Origin: Candidatus Poribacteria bacterium
Lineage (GTDB): Bacteria; Poribacteria; WGA-4E; WGA-3G
DNA length: 64,000 nucleotides
NCBI GenBank assembly: GCA_003635195.1
Contig: PYIY01000079.1
Coordinates: 1 to 64,000, forward strand
Direction of reading: 5' to 3'
Shown: positions 1 to 7,713 of the stretch, piece after piece
Layout: every line of letters begins with the position of its first letter
How positions within the stretch are numbered: the first letter of the stretch is position 1
Made by a program: the position numbers and the translations under genes
The notes under the pieces: generated by a model
The model's database searches: none
What the model was told of the DNA's origin: nothing
What the model saw: only the letters and a program-made list of their open reading frames with translations

Positions 1-3
1 TAT

Positions 4-17
4 TATAGTAAAACCCG
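4..17. repeat. Left terminal inverted repeat of the IS630-family element
   Basis: TATAGTAAAACCCG. It matches the complement of 900-913 at 13 of 14 positions. The first TA is probably the duplicated target dinucleotide. Confidence 0.85.
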
Positions 18-20
18 TAA

Positions 21-587
21 TTAATTATACACTTTTATAATTTCATCAATGGAAGTCTCAGCATTGTATTGACGTATCCGCTTGATGTTGGCGAAATCCT
101 TCTCAATCGGATTCAACTCCGGGGAATACGGGGGTAAAAACAATAGATCCGCACCAGAACCCCGGATCAATGCTGCTGTCTCTGACCCTTTGTGGAAAGA
201 GGCATTATCCATAATTACAACATGGTTATCATCAAGTAATGGACATAACATCTCCGAAAGCCACGTGTTGAAGGCAATCGCATCACAACTGCCCTCAAAA
301 AGCAGAGGTGCCGTGAAACATCCATCAAGACGTGCAGCAATCAAAGTCGTGGTGGTATACCTATGGCTTGGCACTTTATCTTCAACACGCATACCTTTCG
401 GGGCATAAGCATACCGACGGAAGGCGGTTTCACTGAAACCACTCTCGTCAAGATAAACTAACTTTTTGCCCTTTTCTGTCTCTTGCTGAAGTGCTGAGAG
501 ATACTCTCGCCGTTTCACTGGACACTGTTCTTTGTAGGTCGTGGTCTTTTTTTTCGCGTGATATTGAGTTTTTTCAACGCATACCAA
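21..587 (-). CDS. IS630-family transposase, C-terminal DDE catalytic frame (orfB)
   Basis: This frame carries the RNase H-like DDE domain that cuts and joins DNA during transposition. Visible catalytic motifs, in order, are YLDESGF (first Asp), VVIMDNASFHKG (second Asp) and PPYSPELNPIEKDF (the Glu), all typical of IS630. It overlaps orfA by 73 bp in the -1 phase. The ATG at 587 has no obvious ribosome-binding site, so translation probably enters by -1 frameshifting on the A8 run at 547-554 (GCG AAA AAA AAG in this frame). An alternative is that one A was lost or gained and the element is now inactive. The known use of frameshifting in this family favours the first reading. Confidence 0.85.
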   Translation of the reverse strand: MVCVEKTQYHAKKKTTTYKEQCPVKRREYLSALQQETEKGKKLVYLDESGFSETAFRRYAYAPKGMRVEDKVPSHRYTTTTLIAARLDGCFTAPLLFEGSCDAIAFNTWLSEMLCPLLDDNHVVIMDNASFHKGSETAALIRGSGADLLFLPPYSPELNPIEKDFANIKRIRQYNAETSIDEIIKVYN

Positions 588-853
588 ATACCATGTTTCG
601 AGACACCAAAATGGTCAGCACGCTCCTGTTGGGTAGCATCTGGGAAATCAGCGACGTGTTGCTTGAGTGCTTGATAATCAAGGTTTCGAGGGCCTTGAGG
701 CCCCGGTTTTTTACACGTCAACGGGTCTTCAGCTGCCAACCAGTCATAGATGATGCCGCGAGAGATGCCAAATCGTCGTGAAGCTTCGGCTTTACTACCG
801 CCATTAGCAACGAAATCAAGCACGCATTTGCGAAAATCTGATGAATAACTCAT
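515..853 (-). CDS. IS630-family transposase, N-terminal helix-turn-helix frame (orfA)
   Basis: This 112-residue frame encodes the DNA-binding part of the transposase. Residues 1-40 form a first helix-turn-helix (conserved start MSYSSDFRKCVLDFV, then SKAEASRRFGISRGIIYDW). A second winged-helix-like unit covers about 55-95 (QQERADHFGVSKHGIWYALK). It would bind the terminal inverted repeats. The frame ends shortly after a run of eight A on the coding strand (547-554 on the plus strand). Switching to the -1 frame there joins it to the catalytic frame 21-587 and gives a product of about 275 residues, normal for IS630 transposases. Alone, this frame lacks any catalytic residue. Confidence 0.85.
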   Translation of the reverse strand: MSYSSDFRKCVLDFVANGGSKAEASRRFGISRGIIYDWLAAEDPLTCKKPGPQGPRNLDYQALKQHVADFPDATQQERADHFGVSKHGIWYALKKLNITRKKRPRPTKNSVQ

Positions 854-862
854 AAGACTTAG

Positions 863-891
863 ACGATACCATAAATCTCAGAATATGTCAA
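863..891 (-). promoter_or_regulatory. Sigma70-type promoter of the IS transposase
   Basis: On the minus strand TTGACA (886-891) and TATCGT (863-868) are separated by 17 nt, just inside the right inverted repeat and 10 nt upstream of the orfA start at 853. The -35 box is a perfect consensus match and the -10 is moderate. Confidence 0.55.
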
Positions 892-899
892 ATTATTTG

Positions 900-913
900 C
901 GGGCTTTACTATA
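900..913. repeat. Right terminal inverted repeat of the IS630-family element
   Basis: CGGGCTTTACTATA, the inverted partner of 4-17. The terminal TA is the probable target duplication, and host sequence resumes directly after it. Confidence 0.85.
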
Positions 914-1671
914 AAAATGATGACCCTTCTGCATCACAGGCGTTGCGTCTATTAAGAAAAAAACGCACAAAAATTGTAACCTTCGCTGCCGGTGGCGGGA
1001 CATTTTACGCGCAATACGGGGGGCGGCTTTTCAAATGGAAACCCGGCAATCCCGAATGGATAGACACAGAATTAGTCGGTATTGATACAGGATTAGTCGG
1101 TATTGATTCGGGATCTGCTTTGGCTGTTTCAGGTAAAACCGTTTACGCCGGTAAGTCGAATGGAAAATTGCTTCACTTCTTTAAGGGTAAGCCTTTATAC
1201 GCCAGGAAGGCAAATGGAAAAACGTTTAAACCCGGTGATGCTAAAACCTTCTATGCCAATAAGCCGAATGCTCAATTGTTTCAGTCCGTTGATGGCGGAG
1301 ACAGTTGGAAAGACATCACGTCAATGCTGCCGATCTCCATTGTGTATTTCAAGGAGATTACCTTCGCAGGTTCAACGATTTGTATCGCAACCGACAAAGG
1401 CACTTTGATCTCACAAACTGGAGAACACTGGCGGATCATCCCCAATGAAACCGCAATCCCCACTGTCATAAACAGATTCACTGCAGACAGCACTACCATC
1501 TACGGTATCGGCGATAGGGGTGCCTACCGCTTAGATGCTCACGACAAATGGGAACCGCTTGCTTCAGAGGTCCCTAGCGAAATCCACTCCTTCGTTACCA
1601 ACAACGATCGACTTTACGTTGGAACCCGCGATCAAGGCATGTTCCACATCTCGCTTAAGGAGAATAACTGA
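914..1671 (+). pseudogene. 3' remnant of a beta-propeller/BNR-repeat gene cut by the IS element
   Basis: The frame is open from inside the IS right end through 1671. It first reads KNDDPSASQALRLLRKKRTK with no ATG, so the TTG at 943 is an unlikely native start. I read this as the downstream part of a longer gene whose 5' part lies left of the window. The remnant shows repeated short beta-rich units (TFYAQYGGRLFKW, VYAGKSNGKLLHF, TFYANKPNAQLFQSVDGGD) and a BNR-like box DGGDSW, typical of sortilin/photosystem-assembly-like propellers. No enzymatic motif is visible. It is followed by a good terminator at 1753-1796. Function unknown; the domain class is moderately secure and loss of function is likely. 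Confidence 0.65.
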
Positions 1672-1752
1672 TGCGTTTTAGACCCTATCTTCTAATATAA
1701 GGTTCTGTCACTTGAGTGGCACAGTTTCACTGTTAAGTATCGCTGAACTTGT

Positions 1753-1796
1753 GAGGGAGGCTCCCGTCTTGCCCGACATCCTCCCTCCCCTTTTTT
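1753..1796 (+). terminator. Rho-independent terminator after the interrupted propeller gene
   Basis: GAGGGAGG (1753-1760) pairs perfectly with CCTCCCTC (1780-1787) across a 19-nt loop, followed by CCC and six T (1791-1796). It lies about 80 bp after the stop at 1671, correctly placed for the plus-strand gene. The rest of 1672-1752 shows nothing beyond a small hairpin near 1707-1724. Confidence 0.6.
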
Positions 1797-1809
1797 ATAG
1801 TAAAATCCG
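1796..1809. repeat. Solitary copy of the IS630 terminal repeat
   Basis: TATAGTAAAATCCG differs from the left IS end (4-17) at a single position. No partner was found nearby. It ends four bases before the stop codon of the minus-strand gene 1814-2638. It may be a relic or a MITE end, or chance. Confidence 0.4.
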
Positions 1810-1813
1810 TTTT

Positions 1814-2638
1814 TCAGGAAACTTTTCCGTTCATACCGAGGCCAGCCGACGTAATATCATCGTTTGCCCTGCCGCTGCAATCATGGTGGACATAGACGAC
1901 ATCGTTGATGATGATACGCTGGTTGTCCGGGAACTTGCTGACTAAATCGCTGCCTCTGAAGGACCTACCATCATATCTTCTGTGTAAAACGGTACGTCCC
2001 TCGCTTTCGATATAGACCTCGTTGAGTTCGCCACCGTTCGGCTCATCAATGTCGGGATCCAAGACGCGAAGACAGTGGAAGGTGTTTTCGCCGATTGTTA
2101 CGTCATAGGTACCTGCTCCGAGTCCTTGGGCATCGGTGAGTTTATAGGAGCCATCGGATTGGCGTTGATAACGTCCATCGTCAACGATGCGTCTGCGGGT
2201 CATTGCACCACCCCACTGGTCTTCAAAGAAATCTGTGCCTACTGCATCGAAAATCTTTCTGCCATCTTCTAATGTCATGAAGGTAGCAACCCACCTTGCA
2301 CAATGTTTCTCTAAGGCGGCGTACATCAATTCAGGTCCGGTTGGCCAGTCTTCTCGAACTGCCCACTCTTTTACCTGGAGTTCAACACAATCAATATCTT
2401 GCACCGTAGCAGGGGCTGTAGCGATAATTTCTTTTACTTCGGCGAGTTCCAACGTCAGGGTATCGTACGCTGCGGAAAAGTGGTGCTCGCCCATTTGAGG
2501 GATAGTGAACCACCATTGAAGTTCCGGACAGTCAACCTCAGTGATACGGTCATCGCTTTCAACAATTTTGACATCCGGACGCTGCTGTGGAAACGGATGC
2601 TTTAGAATTTCATTTCTTTGTGTCTGTTTCGTGTCCAT
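1814..2638 (-). CDS. Conserved-looking hypothetical protein, 274 residues
   Basis: I do not recognise the family. I place the start at the ATG at 2638 (MDTKQTQRNE), because TAGGAGGA at 2647-2654 is an ideal ribosome-binding site 8-9 nt upstream; the frame stays open 48 nt further but has no such site. The protein is acidic and lacks a signal peptide or membrane segment, so it is probably cytoplasmic. An N-terminal half with aromatic patches (ELQWWFTIPQMGEHHF) is followed by a beta-rich half (GTYDVTIGENTFHCLRV, EVYIESEGRTVLHRRYDG) that could be a small barrel or sandwich. It ends with VVYVHHDCSG, where two His and a Cys might bind metal. It is separated by 146 bp from the upstream dioxygenase gene and may be transcribed alone. 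Confidence 0.6.
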   Translation of the reverse strand: MDTKQTQRNEILKHPFPQQRPDVKIVESDDRITEVDCPELQWWFTIPQMGEHHFSAAYDTLTLELAEVKEIIATAPATVQDIDCVELQVKEWAVREDWPTGPELMYAALEKHCARWVATFMTLEDGRKIFDAVGTDFFEDQWGGAMTRRRIVDDGRYQRQSDGSYKLTDAQGLGAGTYDVTIGENTFHCLRVLDPDIDEPNGGELNEVYIESEGRTVLHRRYDGRSFRGSDLVSKFPDNQRIIINDVVYVHHDCSGRANDDITSAGLGMNGKVS

Positions 2639-2784
2639 ATTATAAATCCTCCTATAACCATAATATCCTGAGAATGTATAATCCATATTGTCGAATTAAA
2701 TTCTGAAAATATTAGATCACGGTTTCGGATGTGTTCTGGATATTAAGGTTTCAAACGAGGACTTGGCTATGGATGATAGAGTTG

Positions 2785-3612
2785 CTACTGTCCTTCTGAC
2801 TGCTTTTCCTTCAGCCGTTTAACGGCATCCAATTTCGTCTGTTGCCAATCAGCCCAGTCTTTCCCACCTTCATACCGGACGACATCGTGGATTGTTGCGC
2901 GCGGTTGGTAGGTGATATAGTTTCCGGTGTGCCATGCGAGATTCCGATAAACCATAAAATCTCCCGGTCCCAGATGCACCTGCACTGCTCCGGGGAACTG
3001 CCTACAGTGTTCCAAGCAGTACCGCTCAGCTTCAGCATTAGACTGCCCTTCAGCAGGTTTCCGTAGACTTGGGTCACCTGTAGATTGTTCTTCACCGGGC
3101 ATATCCCATTGGCGTAGGTGACTACCGGGGACGAACCACGTACAGGAATCGGCATAAATCGCACAGTTGACCTGATTGAAGTGTCGCAGGTCGTGCCAGA
3201 CTTCCGCCAACTTTGCGTTGACAGTCTCATCACGGGCTTCCGGTGGTACCTCTACAACGCCGTCTCGATGCCAACCAACATGCCATGGGTGTTCAAGCGG
3301 TTCAACAAGGAGTCCCATGATGTCAACGTGGCCATGGGTATAGTCAGGACCGAGCAATTTTTCGATGGCATCGCGGAGTTCTGGCAGTTCTGTGTAGTCG
3401 TGAAAAGGCTTTAGGTCTAATTCATCACCGTAATTGGATAACGGTTGGATGCGTTGCGTCTGTGGTCCGTTGAGTTTGTGTGCGAGGTCGCGTGCCTTCT
3501 CTGCTTCGCGCCGCAAATCGGTGAGCAGCGACGGTGGAACAATTCCACGGAGAATCAGATAACCTTGTGAAAGGTATTCGTTTACCATTGAATCCTGAAA
3601 TTGAAATGCCAT
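2785..3612 (-). CDS. Phytanoyl-CoA dioxygenase (PhyH) family Fe(II)/2-oxoglutarate oxygenase
   Basis: A 275-residue non-haem iron oxygenase that would couple 2-oxoglutarate decarboxylation to hydroxylation of a small substrate. The iron facial triad is visible: His115 and Asp117 in WHVGWHRDGV and His228 in NLAWHTGNY. Arg238 in YQPRATIH is the likely 2-oxoglutarate contact. The N-terminus (YLSQGYLILRGIVPPSLLTDLRREA) is the usual PhyH opening. The length fits the family, and no signal peptide is present, so it is cytoplasmic. The start is preceded by a TAGGAGC-like site. It lies 17 bp after the beta-helix gene and may be cotranscribed. The substrate cannot be read from the sequence; family members act on fatty acyl-CoA, ectoine, halogenated or secondary-metabolite substrates. 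Expansion of this family is a reported trait of Poribacteria. Confidence 0.88.
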   Translation of the reverse strand: MAFQFQDSMVNEYLSQGYLILRGIVPPSLLTDLRREAEKARDLAHKLNGPQTQRIQPLSNYGDELDLKPFHDYTELPELRDAIEKLLGPDYTHGHVDIMGLLVEPLEHPWHVGWHRDGVVEVPPEARDETVNAKLAEVWHDLRHFNQVNCAIYADSCTWFVPGSHLRQWDMPGEEQSTGDPSLRKPAEGQSNAEAERYCLEHCRQFPGAVQVHLGPGDFMVYRNLAWHTGNYITYQPRATIHDVVRYEGGKDWADWQQTKLDAVKRLKEKQSEGQ

Positions 3613-3629
3613 TGTATATTCTACAGCTC

Positions 3630-5015
3630 CTACTTAATCTTGAGTTCACCCCATATGACCAGTCGTTTTGCCTTGTGCGTTACAGCAGTGATACCGCCGA
3701 GCGGCGGTTGCGCGCCCATTGACGCAGCTGGACTGTTTGGTTCCAGTCGGTAGTCCCCATTGTCAGCATCAATGAAGCGCGGATCTGCGTCAATGTTGTT
3801 TTCATAGATAAACCATTCGGCATCCGGTTCACGATCCATGCCTGCAAATCCACCTTGGATATCACACGACTTAATAATAACCCGTCTCCCTCCTGGAGAG
3901 ATTTCTGGATGTTTGCCGTGCGAGTGATTATCCCAAACAATGGAGTTAGTGAGCGTAAATTGACTGAATTCAATAAAAGTAGAAATACCACCGCCTCTGT
4001 CATGCGCTGTGTTCTGTGTAATGGTACAATGCGTGATGTTTGCCAGTCCTCGGGTCGAAATAACGTCAATGCCACCGCCGGTCTCTGTTGCAGTGTTTTG
4101 CGCAATGATACACCCGGAAACTTGGATCTCTGATGTTGGACTACAATAAATCCCGCCACCGTATTCGGCTCTGTTTTGTTTGATGATACAATCCTCGATC
4201 CTTGCATAAGATTCCTCGCTGCATTCTATACCACCGCCTGCGTTTTGCTCAATACGGCAATGGGTAATGGAAATGCCGCGTGTGAAAAAAGTACACACAA
4301 TACCACGTCCGCTATTCTGAAGCACTGTGCAGTCTTTTATCGTTACCGGACTAACATCAACACAACCAACGCCGCTACCGATATTATCTGAAATAGTGCA
4401 ATTATCAAGAATCACTGATTGGAGCATGTTGAATGTCCATACGGCATCTCCATCAATGAGGACACCGCTACCAAAACCGGATTCCGCTCTATTTCGGGTG
4501 ATTAGGCAATCTATTATGTGTACTCTGGTATCTATCCCATAGATACCACCGCCACCTTGAGCGTGGAAACGCGTTGCAGTCGCTCTATTTTCGGTAATAA
4601 CGCAGTTTTGAATCGTCGGTGAAGCAGTGTGGCAGTAAATGCCTCCGCCAAGGTCTTGCACCCCATTTTTAATCGTGAATCCATCCAACACTGAGTCATG
4701 TGTCTCTTTACTTTCAAAAGTGAACCCTCTCGTATTCGGTGTTTCTTCACAATCGATAATCGTCGCTTCGGCACCACTGCGCGACTTAACAGTAATCTGT
4801 TTGCCGCTAAAACTGATGTTAACGTTGCCTGCACCGGTGTAAATGCCGTCGCTCACCAAGACCATGTCACCGTTTTCCGCGGCATCAATACCCGATTGAA
4901 TCGTCGGCTGATCTGCAGGAACATGAATCATTGCTGCAAATATTGGCATACCCAGCCAAAACCAACTGACAATAGTCATGATATACATGATCCATCTACA
5001 TATTTTGGCCATCAT
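3630..5015 (-). CDS. Secreted right-handed parallel beta-helix protein
   Basis: A 461-residue exported protein. Residues 1-28 form a signal peptide (hydrophobic IMYIMTIVSWFWLGMPIFAA). The following segment, IHVPADQPTIQSGIDAAENGD, is the standard opening of pectate-lyase-like/DUF1565 beta-helix proteins. Imperfect turns of about 22-25 residues follow (for example TIQNCVITENRA, HIIDCLITRNRAE, TIKDCTVLQNSG, RIEDCIIKQNRAE, NITHCTITQNTA), with stacked Asn and Cys/Ile ladders characteristic of this fold. It closes with an SIVWDNHS turn and a DADPRFIDADNGDYRLEPNSPA tail, seen in many polymorphic outer-membrane-like or choice-of-anchor proteins. No catalytic Asp cluster was identified, so polysaccharide binding or structure is as likely as lyase activity. 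It lies 20 bp downstream of the vWA gene. Confidence 0.85.
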   Translation of the reverse strand: MMAKICRWIMYIMTIVSWFWLGMPIFAAMIHVPADQPTIQSGIDAAENGDMVLVSDGIYTGAGNVNISFSGKQITVKSRSGAEATIIDCEETPNTRGFTFESKETHDSVLDGFTIKNGVQDLGGGIYCHTASPTIQNCVITENRATATRFHAQGGGGIYGIDTRVHIIDCLITRNRAESGFGSGVLIDGDAVWTFNMLQSVILDNCTISDNIGSGVGCVDVSPVTIKDCTVLQNSGRGIVCTFFTRGISITHCRIEQNAGGGIECSEESYARIEDCIIKQNRAEYGGGIYCSPTSEIQVSGCIIAQNTATETGGGIDVISTRGLANITHCTITQNTAHDRGGGISTFIEFSQFTLTNSIVWDNHSHGKHPEISPGGRRVIIKSCDIQGGFAGMDREPDAEWFIYENNIDADPRFIDADNGDYRLEPNSPAASMGAQPPLGGITAVTHKAKRLVIWGELKIK

Positions 5016-5035
5016 GTATGCCTCTTATTTCCGTT

Positions 5036-7612
5036 TTATCGGCGTCCGAGATCAATTCGGCGCAACGCAATATCTATCAGCAACAGACAGAGTGCCGCAA
5101 TGAGAAACGGTCGCCAAAGGTGAATTCGAAGCATCACTGGGTCTTCAGGTGCCCGAAATGCGTCCTCCACTGAAGCGTTGAATTTCCCACCAGATGTTGT
5201 CGAGAGCTGGCTCAATAGGGGTTCGTTGGCGTTGTGAACGACGTATTCTTCCGGGTAAGAAACGACTGTTCCGGTTACTTGGGTGTTGACGATTTCACCC
5301 ACCTGTTTTTGCATGATGTTAACGAAATAAGGTCCCACGTCTTTTGTCGAGAAATCGAGTTCATAATGTCCGGGCGCGCTCTGTGTAACAGCGAGTTGCT
5401 GCTTTTTGAGGTTGGGTCCGATGAGAGAGATGTCGCTTTCCAGTTCGTTGAGGAATTCCCCGGTCTCCCCAAGCGCGTCAATCGCAAGGTGCGCAGTTCC
5501 TTTCTCTTTGGTGATTTTTGCTTGGAAATTGCTGAGCGTTGTTTTCCGCATTGTATCTCGCACCAGTTGCGTCCAGAACTTGCCGTAACCGGGCCACTCC
5601 AGCCAGTCGGCAGCCCATCGTGCCTTAGCATCGGAGGTGAAAGCGACAGATTTCCCTAACCCATATTGCCAACTCGCGAGCAGCGGGTCGCCTCGGTCTG
5701 AAACAAGGAAGATTTCGGCAGTAGGGCGCGGCTGCGTGGCGACGTAACCGAGGAGGAAGGGCGCGAGTTCCAAATCAATTCCGCTCAAGACTTGGGTCGG
5801 CTTGATCTGTTGTGGTATAAAGGGTTCGTCAATGATTGCCGATTTAGATGCCGTGACGGTCTCTTTCGCGAAGATCTGAGGGACGTTATACGGGTCTTGG
5901 GTGAAGTATTCACGACCCCCGCCCCAATTCGCGAGATTACCGAGCATGTTCATGTCGGCACCGCTGCCGATACCAACTGTTGAGATTGTGATATTCTCAC
6001 TGTGCATAGAGTTTGCGATGCCGTACCAGTCTCCGGGCGTAGAGTGTCCATCACTGAGAACGATGACGTGCTTGAGTTTAGCAGTCGTTTCTGTCAGGGC
6101 AAAGTACGCCTGTTCGAGCGCAGGATAAAGGTTCGTGCCACCGCCAGCGACGATTGAACCGATCTGGTCTGAGAGATACTGCTTATCTGAAGCGTCGTGC
6201 ATCTCCGCAATCCAGAACGGGGACCCATCAAATGCGATAACGCCAATCTTATCACGCTGTCCGAGGAGTTCGACCGATGCCCGCGCTGCCTCTTTCGCCA
6301 ATTCAATCTTGATTCCCCCCATACTTCCCGATTTATCTATAACGAGAACGATTGCCAAAGAAGGGGTCTCCTTTTTCTTTTCCGTGTCGGTACGGACAGG
6401 CAAAATGGCTTCAATGGGCGTTTTATAGTAGCCACCGAGTCCGAAACTATTTTCGCTACCGAGCATCATGAAGCCGCCGCCGAGGTCTTGAACATAAGTG
6501 CGGATGAGATCCATCTGTTTTTCAGTGAGGCGATTGGCAGGAACATCACTGAAAATAATGAGTTCATAATTTTGTAAATCGGCGAGTTCATTCGGGACCC
6601 CCAATCCGTTGCGAACATCCACGCGGATCTTAGCATCTTCGAGAACTCTTGTCAGATAGCGTGCATGCGACTCGTTTTCATCAATCAGGAGAACTTTCGG
6701 TTTACCGGTAACAGAGACAATACCAAGGGCGCGGTTGTTATCGTAGCGTGTATCTTTTGTCGTCCGGCAGATCGCATCGTAGGTAAGGGTTCCGCTTTCC
6801 TCAGCAGTCTCGGTAAATATCACGCGGTTTTCGCCTTCTTCGAGCCGTGCTTCCTGTTTAGCCACCTCGAATTTATTCTTGAAGAGACGGACCTCTGCTA
6901 CGTCTTCATGGTTGCTGTGAATAAGCACTTCCACATTGAACGGAGCCCCTTGCTTGACTTGCGCTGGCATATCAAGCCGCTGAAGCATAACTTCCGGTTC
7001 ATCGCTCGGGTATATTGGCACTGTGTCGATCTGTATGCCGAAGTCTTTTCCGCGAAGTGCCGTATGAATTGCTTCACCTTGTGTTTCAACCCCATCTGTG
7101 ATGAGGACAATGCGTTTGTTCGCATTTGCTGGAAAGATGCCCCAAGCGGTTTCAATCGCCTGCGCTATATTTGTTGTGTCACCCGCGTCTTCATCTGTAT
7201 CCAGCCACGTTTTCTTGATTTCGGCGAGTTCCAGTTCGGCATCAGATTCAGTTTCACTTTTCGATAGTGCTTGAATTATTTCTGCTTTGTCCGTAAATGC
7301 GATCAGACCGGCTTCTTGGTTCCCGCCTTGTAATTTTAGTGCCTCGTTGAGATAATCAGTTGTCTTCGTCAACCCATCGTCTGAGATGCTATCTGAGATG
7401 TCTGCCAGAAACATGACGGCTAATTTGTCATCGGTTTTCAGGTATTGGATGTCAGCAACGCTCAGAATTAGCAGCAGGACAATAATGATACGCGTAATTA
7501 GACTAATCACGCGCTGCGTTCTTGACAGGTCTACCAGACTGCGCCGGAAACCGTAATAAAGCAGCGGTAGCAGAAGTAGAAGTAGAAGTAAGAGAGGTCG
7601 TGTAATTTCCAT
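5036..7612 (-). CDS. Membrane-anchored protein with two vWA domains and a glutamine-amidotransferase-like domain
   Basis: This 858-residue protein has two N-terminal membrane segments (about 6-20 and 36-54). A first von Willebrand A domain carries the metal-site motif DISDS at 71-75. A beta-sandwich segment (about 205-295) precedes a class I glutamine-amidotransferase-like fold (about 303-400, KPKVLLIDENESHARYL, with FMMLGSENSFG where a catalytic Cys would sit). A second vWA domain has DKSGS at 426-430. The last membrane helix is at about 835-850. The absence of a catalytic Cys in LGSENSFG suggests the amidotransferase fold is structural. Proteins of this design usually accompany MoxR ATPases and DUF58 proteins, as here, and are thought to act in envelope assembly or stress, but the exact role is unknown. 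A strong sigma70 promoter lies 46 bp upstream. Confidence 0.85.
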   Translation of the reverse strand: MEITRPLLLLLLLLLPLLYYGFRRSLVDLSRTQRVISLITRIIIVLLLILSVADIQYLKTDDKLAVMFLADISDSISDDGLTKTTDYLNEALKLQGGNQEAGLIAFTDKAEIIQALSKSETESDAELELAEIKKTWLDTDEDAGDTTNIAQAIETAWGIFPANANKRIVLITDGVETQGEAIHTALRGKDFGIQIDTVPIYPSDEPEVMLQRLDMPAQVKQGAPFNVEVLIHSNHEDVAEVRLFKNKFEVAKQEARLEEGENRVIFTETAEESGTLTYDAICRTTKDTRYDNNRALGIVSVTGKPKVLLIDENESHARYLTRVLEDAKIRVDVRNGLGVPNELADLQNYELIIFSDVPANRLTEKQMDLIRTYVQDLGGGFMMLGSENSFGLGGYYKTPIEAILPVRTDTEKKKETPSLAIVLVIDKSGSMGGIKIELAKEAARASVELLGQRDKIGVIAFDGSPFWIAEMHDASDKQYLSDQIGSIVAGGGTNLYPALEQAYFALTETTAKLKHVIVLSDGHSTPGDWYGIANSMHSENITISTVGIGSGADMNMLGNLANWGGGREYFTQDPYNVPQIFAKETVTASKSAIIDEPFIPQQIKPTQVLSGIDLELAPFLLGYVATQPRPTAEIFLVSDRGDPLLASWQYGLGKSVAFTSDAKARWAADWLEWPGYGKFWTQLVRDTMRKTTLSNFQAKITKEKGTAHLAIDALGETGEFLNELESDISLIGPNLKKQQLAVTQSAPGHYELDFSTKDVGPYFVNIMQKQVGEIVNTQVTGTVVSYPEEYVVHNANEPLLSQLSTTSGGKFNASVEDAFRAPEDPVMLRIHLWRPFLIAALCLLLIDIALRRIDLGRR

Positions 7613-7657
7613 AATGTTATTCCAGTAGTGTCATGAATTTCGTGTATTGTTTTGACT

Positions 7658-7687
7658 ATAGTATCACAGCGCGTTTCTGTATGTCAA
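7658..7687 (-). promoter_or_regulatory. Sigma70-type promoter for the double-vWA gene
   Basis: On the minus strand TTGACA (7682-7687) and TACTAT (7658-7663) are separated by 18 nt, with the -10 ending 46 nt upstream of the ATG at 7612. The -35 is perfect. This suggests that the double-vWA gene, and perhaps the beta-helix and dioxygenase genes after it, can be transcribed independently of the upstream cluster. Confidence 0.65.
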
Positions 7688-7713
7688 CCGTTTATGTAGA
7701 CTTGCTACTGCAC

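Larger units (their letters stand above)
4..913 (-). mobile_element. Complete IS630-family insertion sequence
   Basis: The element is bounded by 14-bp terminal inverted repeats with one mismatch (TATAGTAAAACCCG at 4-17; the complement of 900-913 reads TATAGTAAAGCCCG). The outermost TA on each side fits the TA target duplication typical of the IS630/Tc1 group. Inside are an N-terminal helix-turn-helix frame and a C-terminal DDE frame, overlapping and in different phases. Both ends, a promoter and both frames look intact, so the element is probably recent and potentially active. It interrupts a host reading frame that resumes at 914. Confidence 0.9.

Noticed and set aside
1712..1945. Plus-strand open frame of 77 codons
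   Set aside because: It lies mostly opposite the 3' end of the 1814-2638 gene, spans a terminator and an IS end, and has no ribosome-binding site.
6665..7267. Plus-strand open frame of 200 codons
   Set aside because: Antisense to the double-vWA gene; Phe/Cys-rich product with no recognisable motif, a shadow of the real frame.
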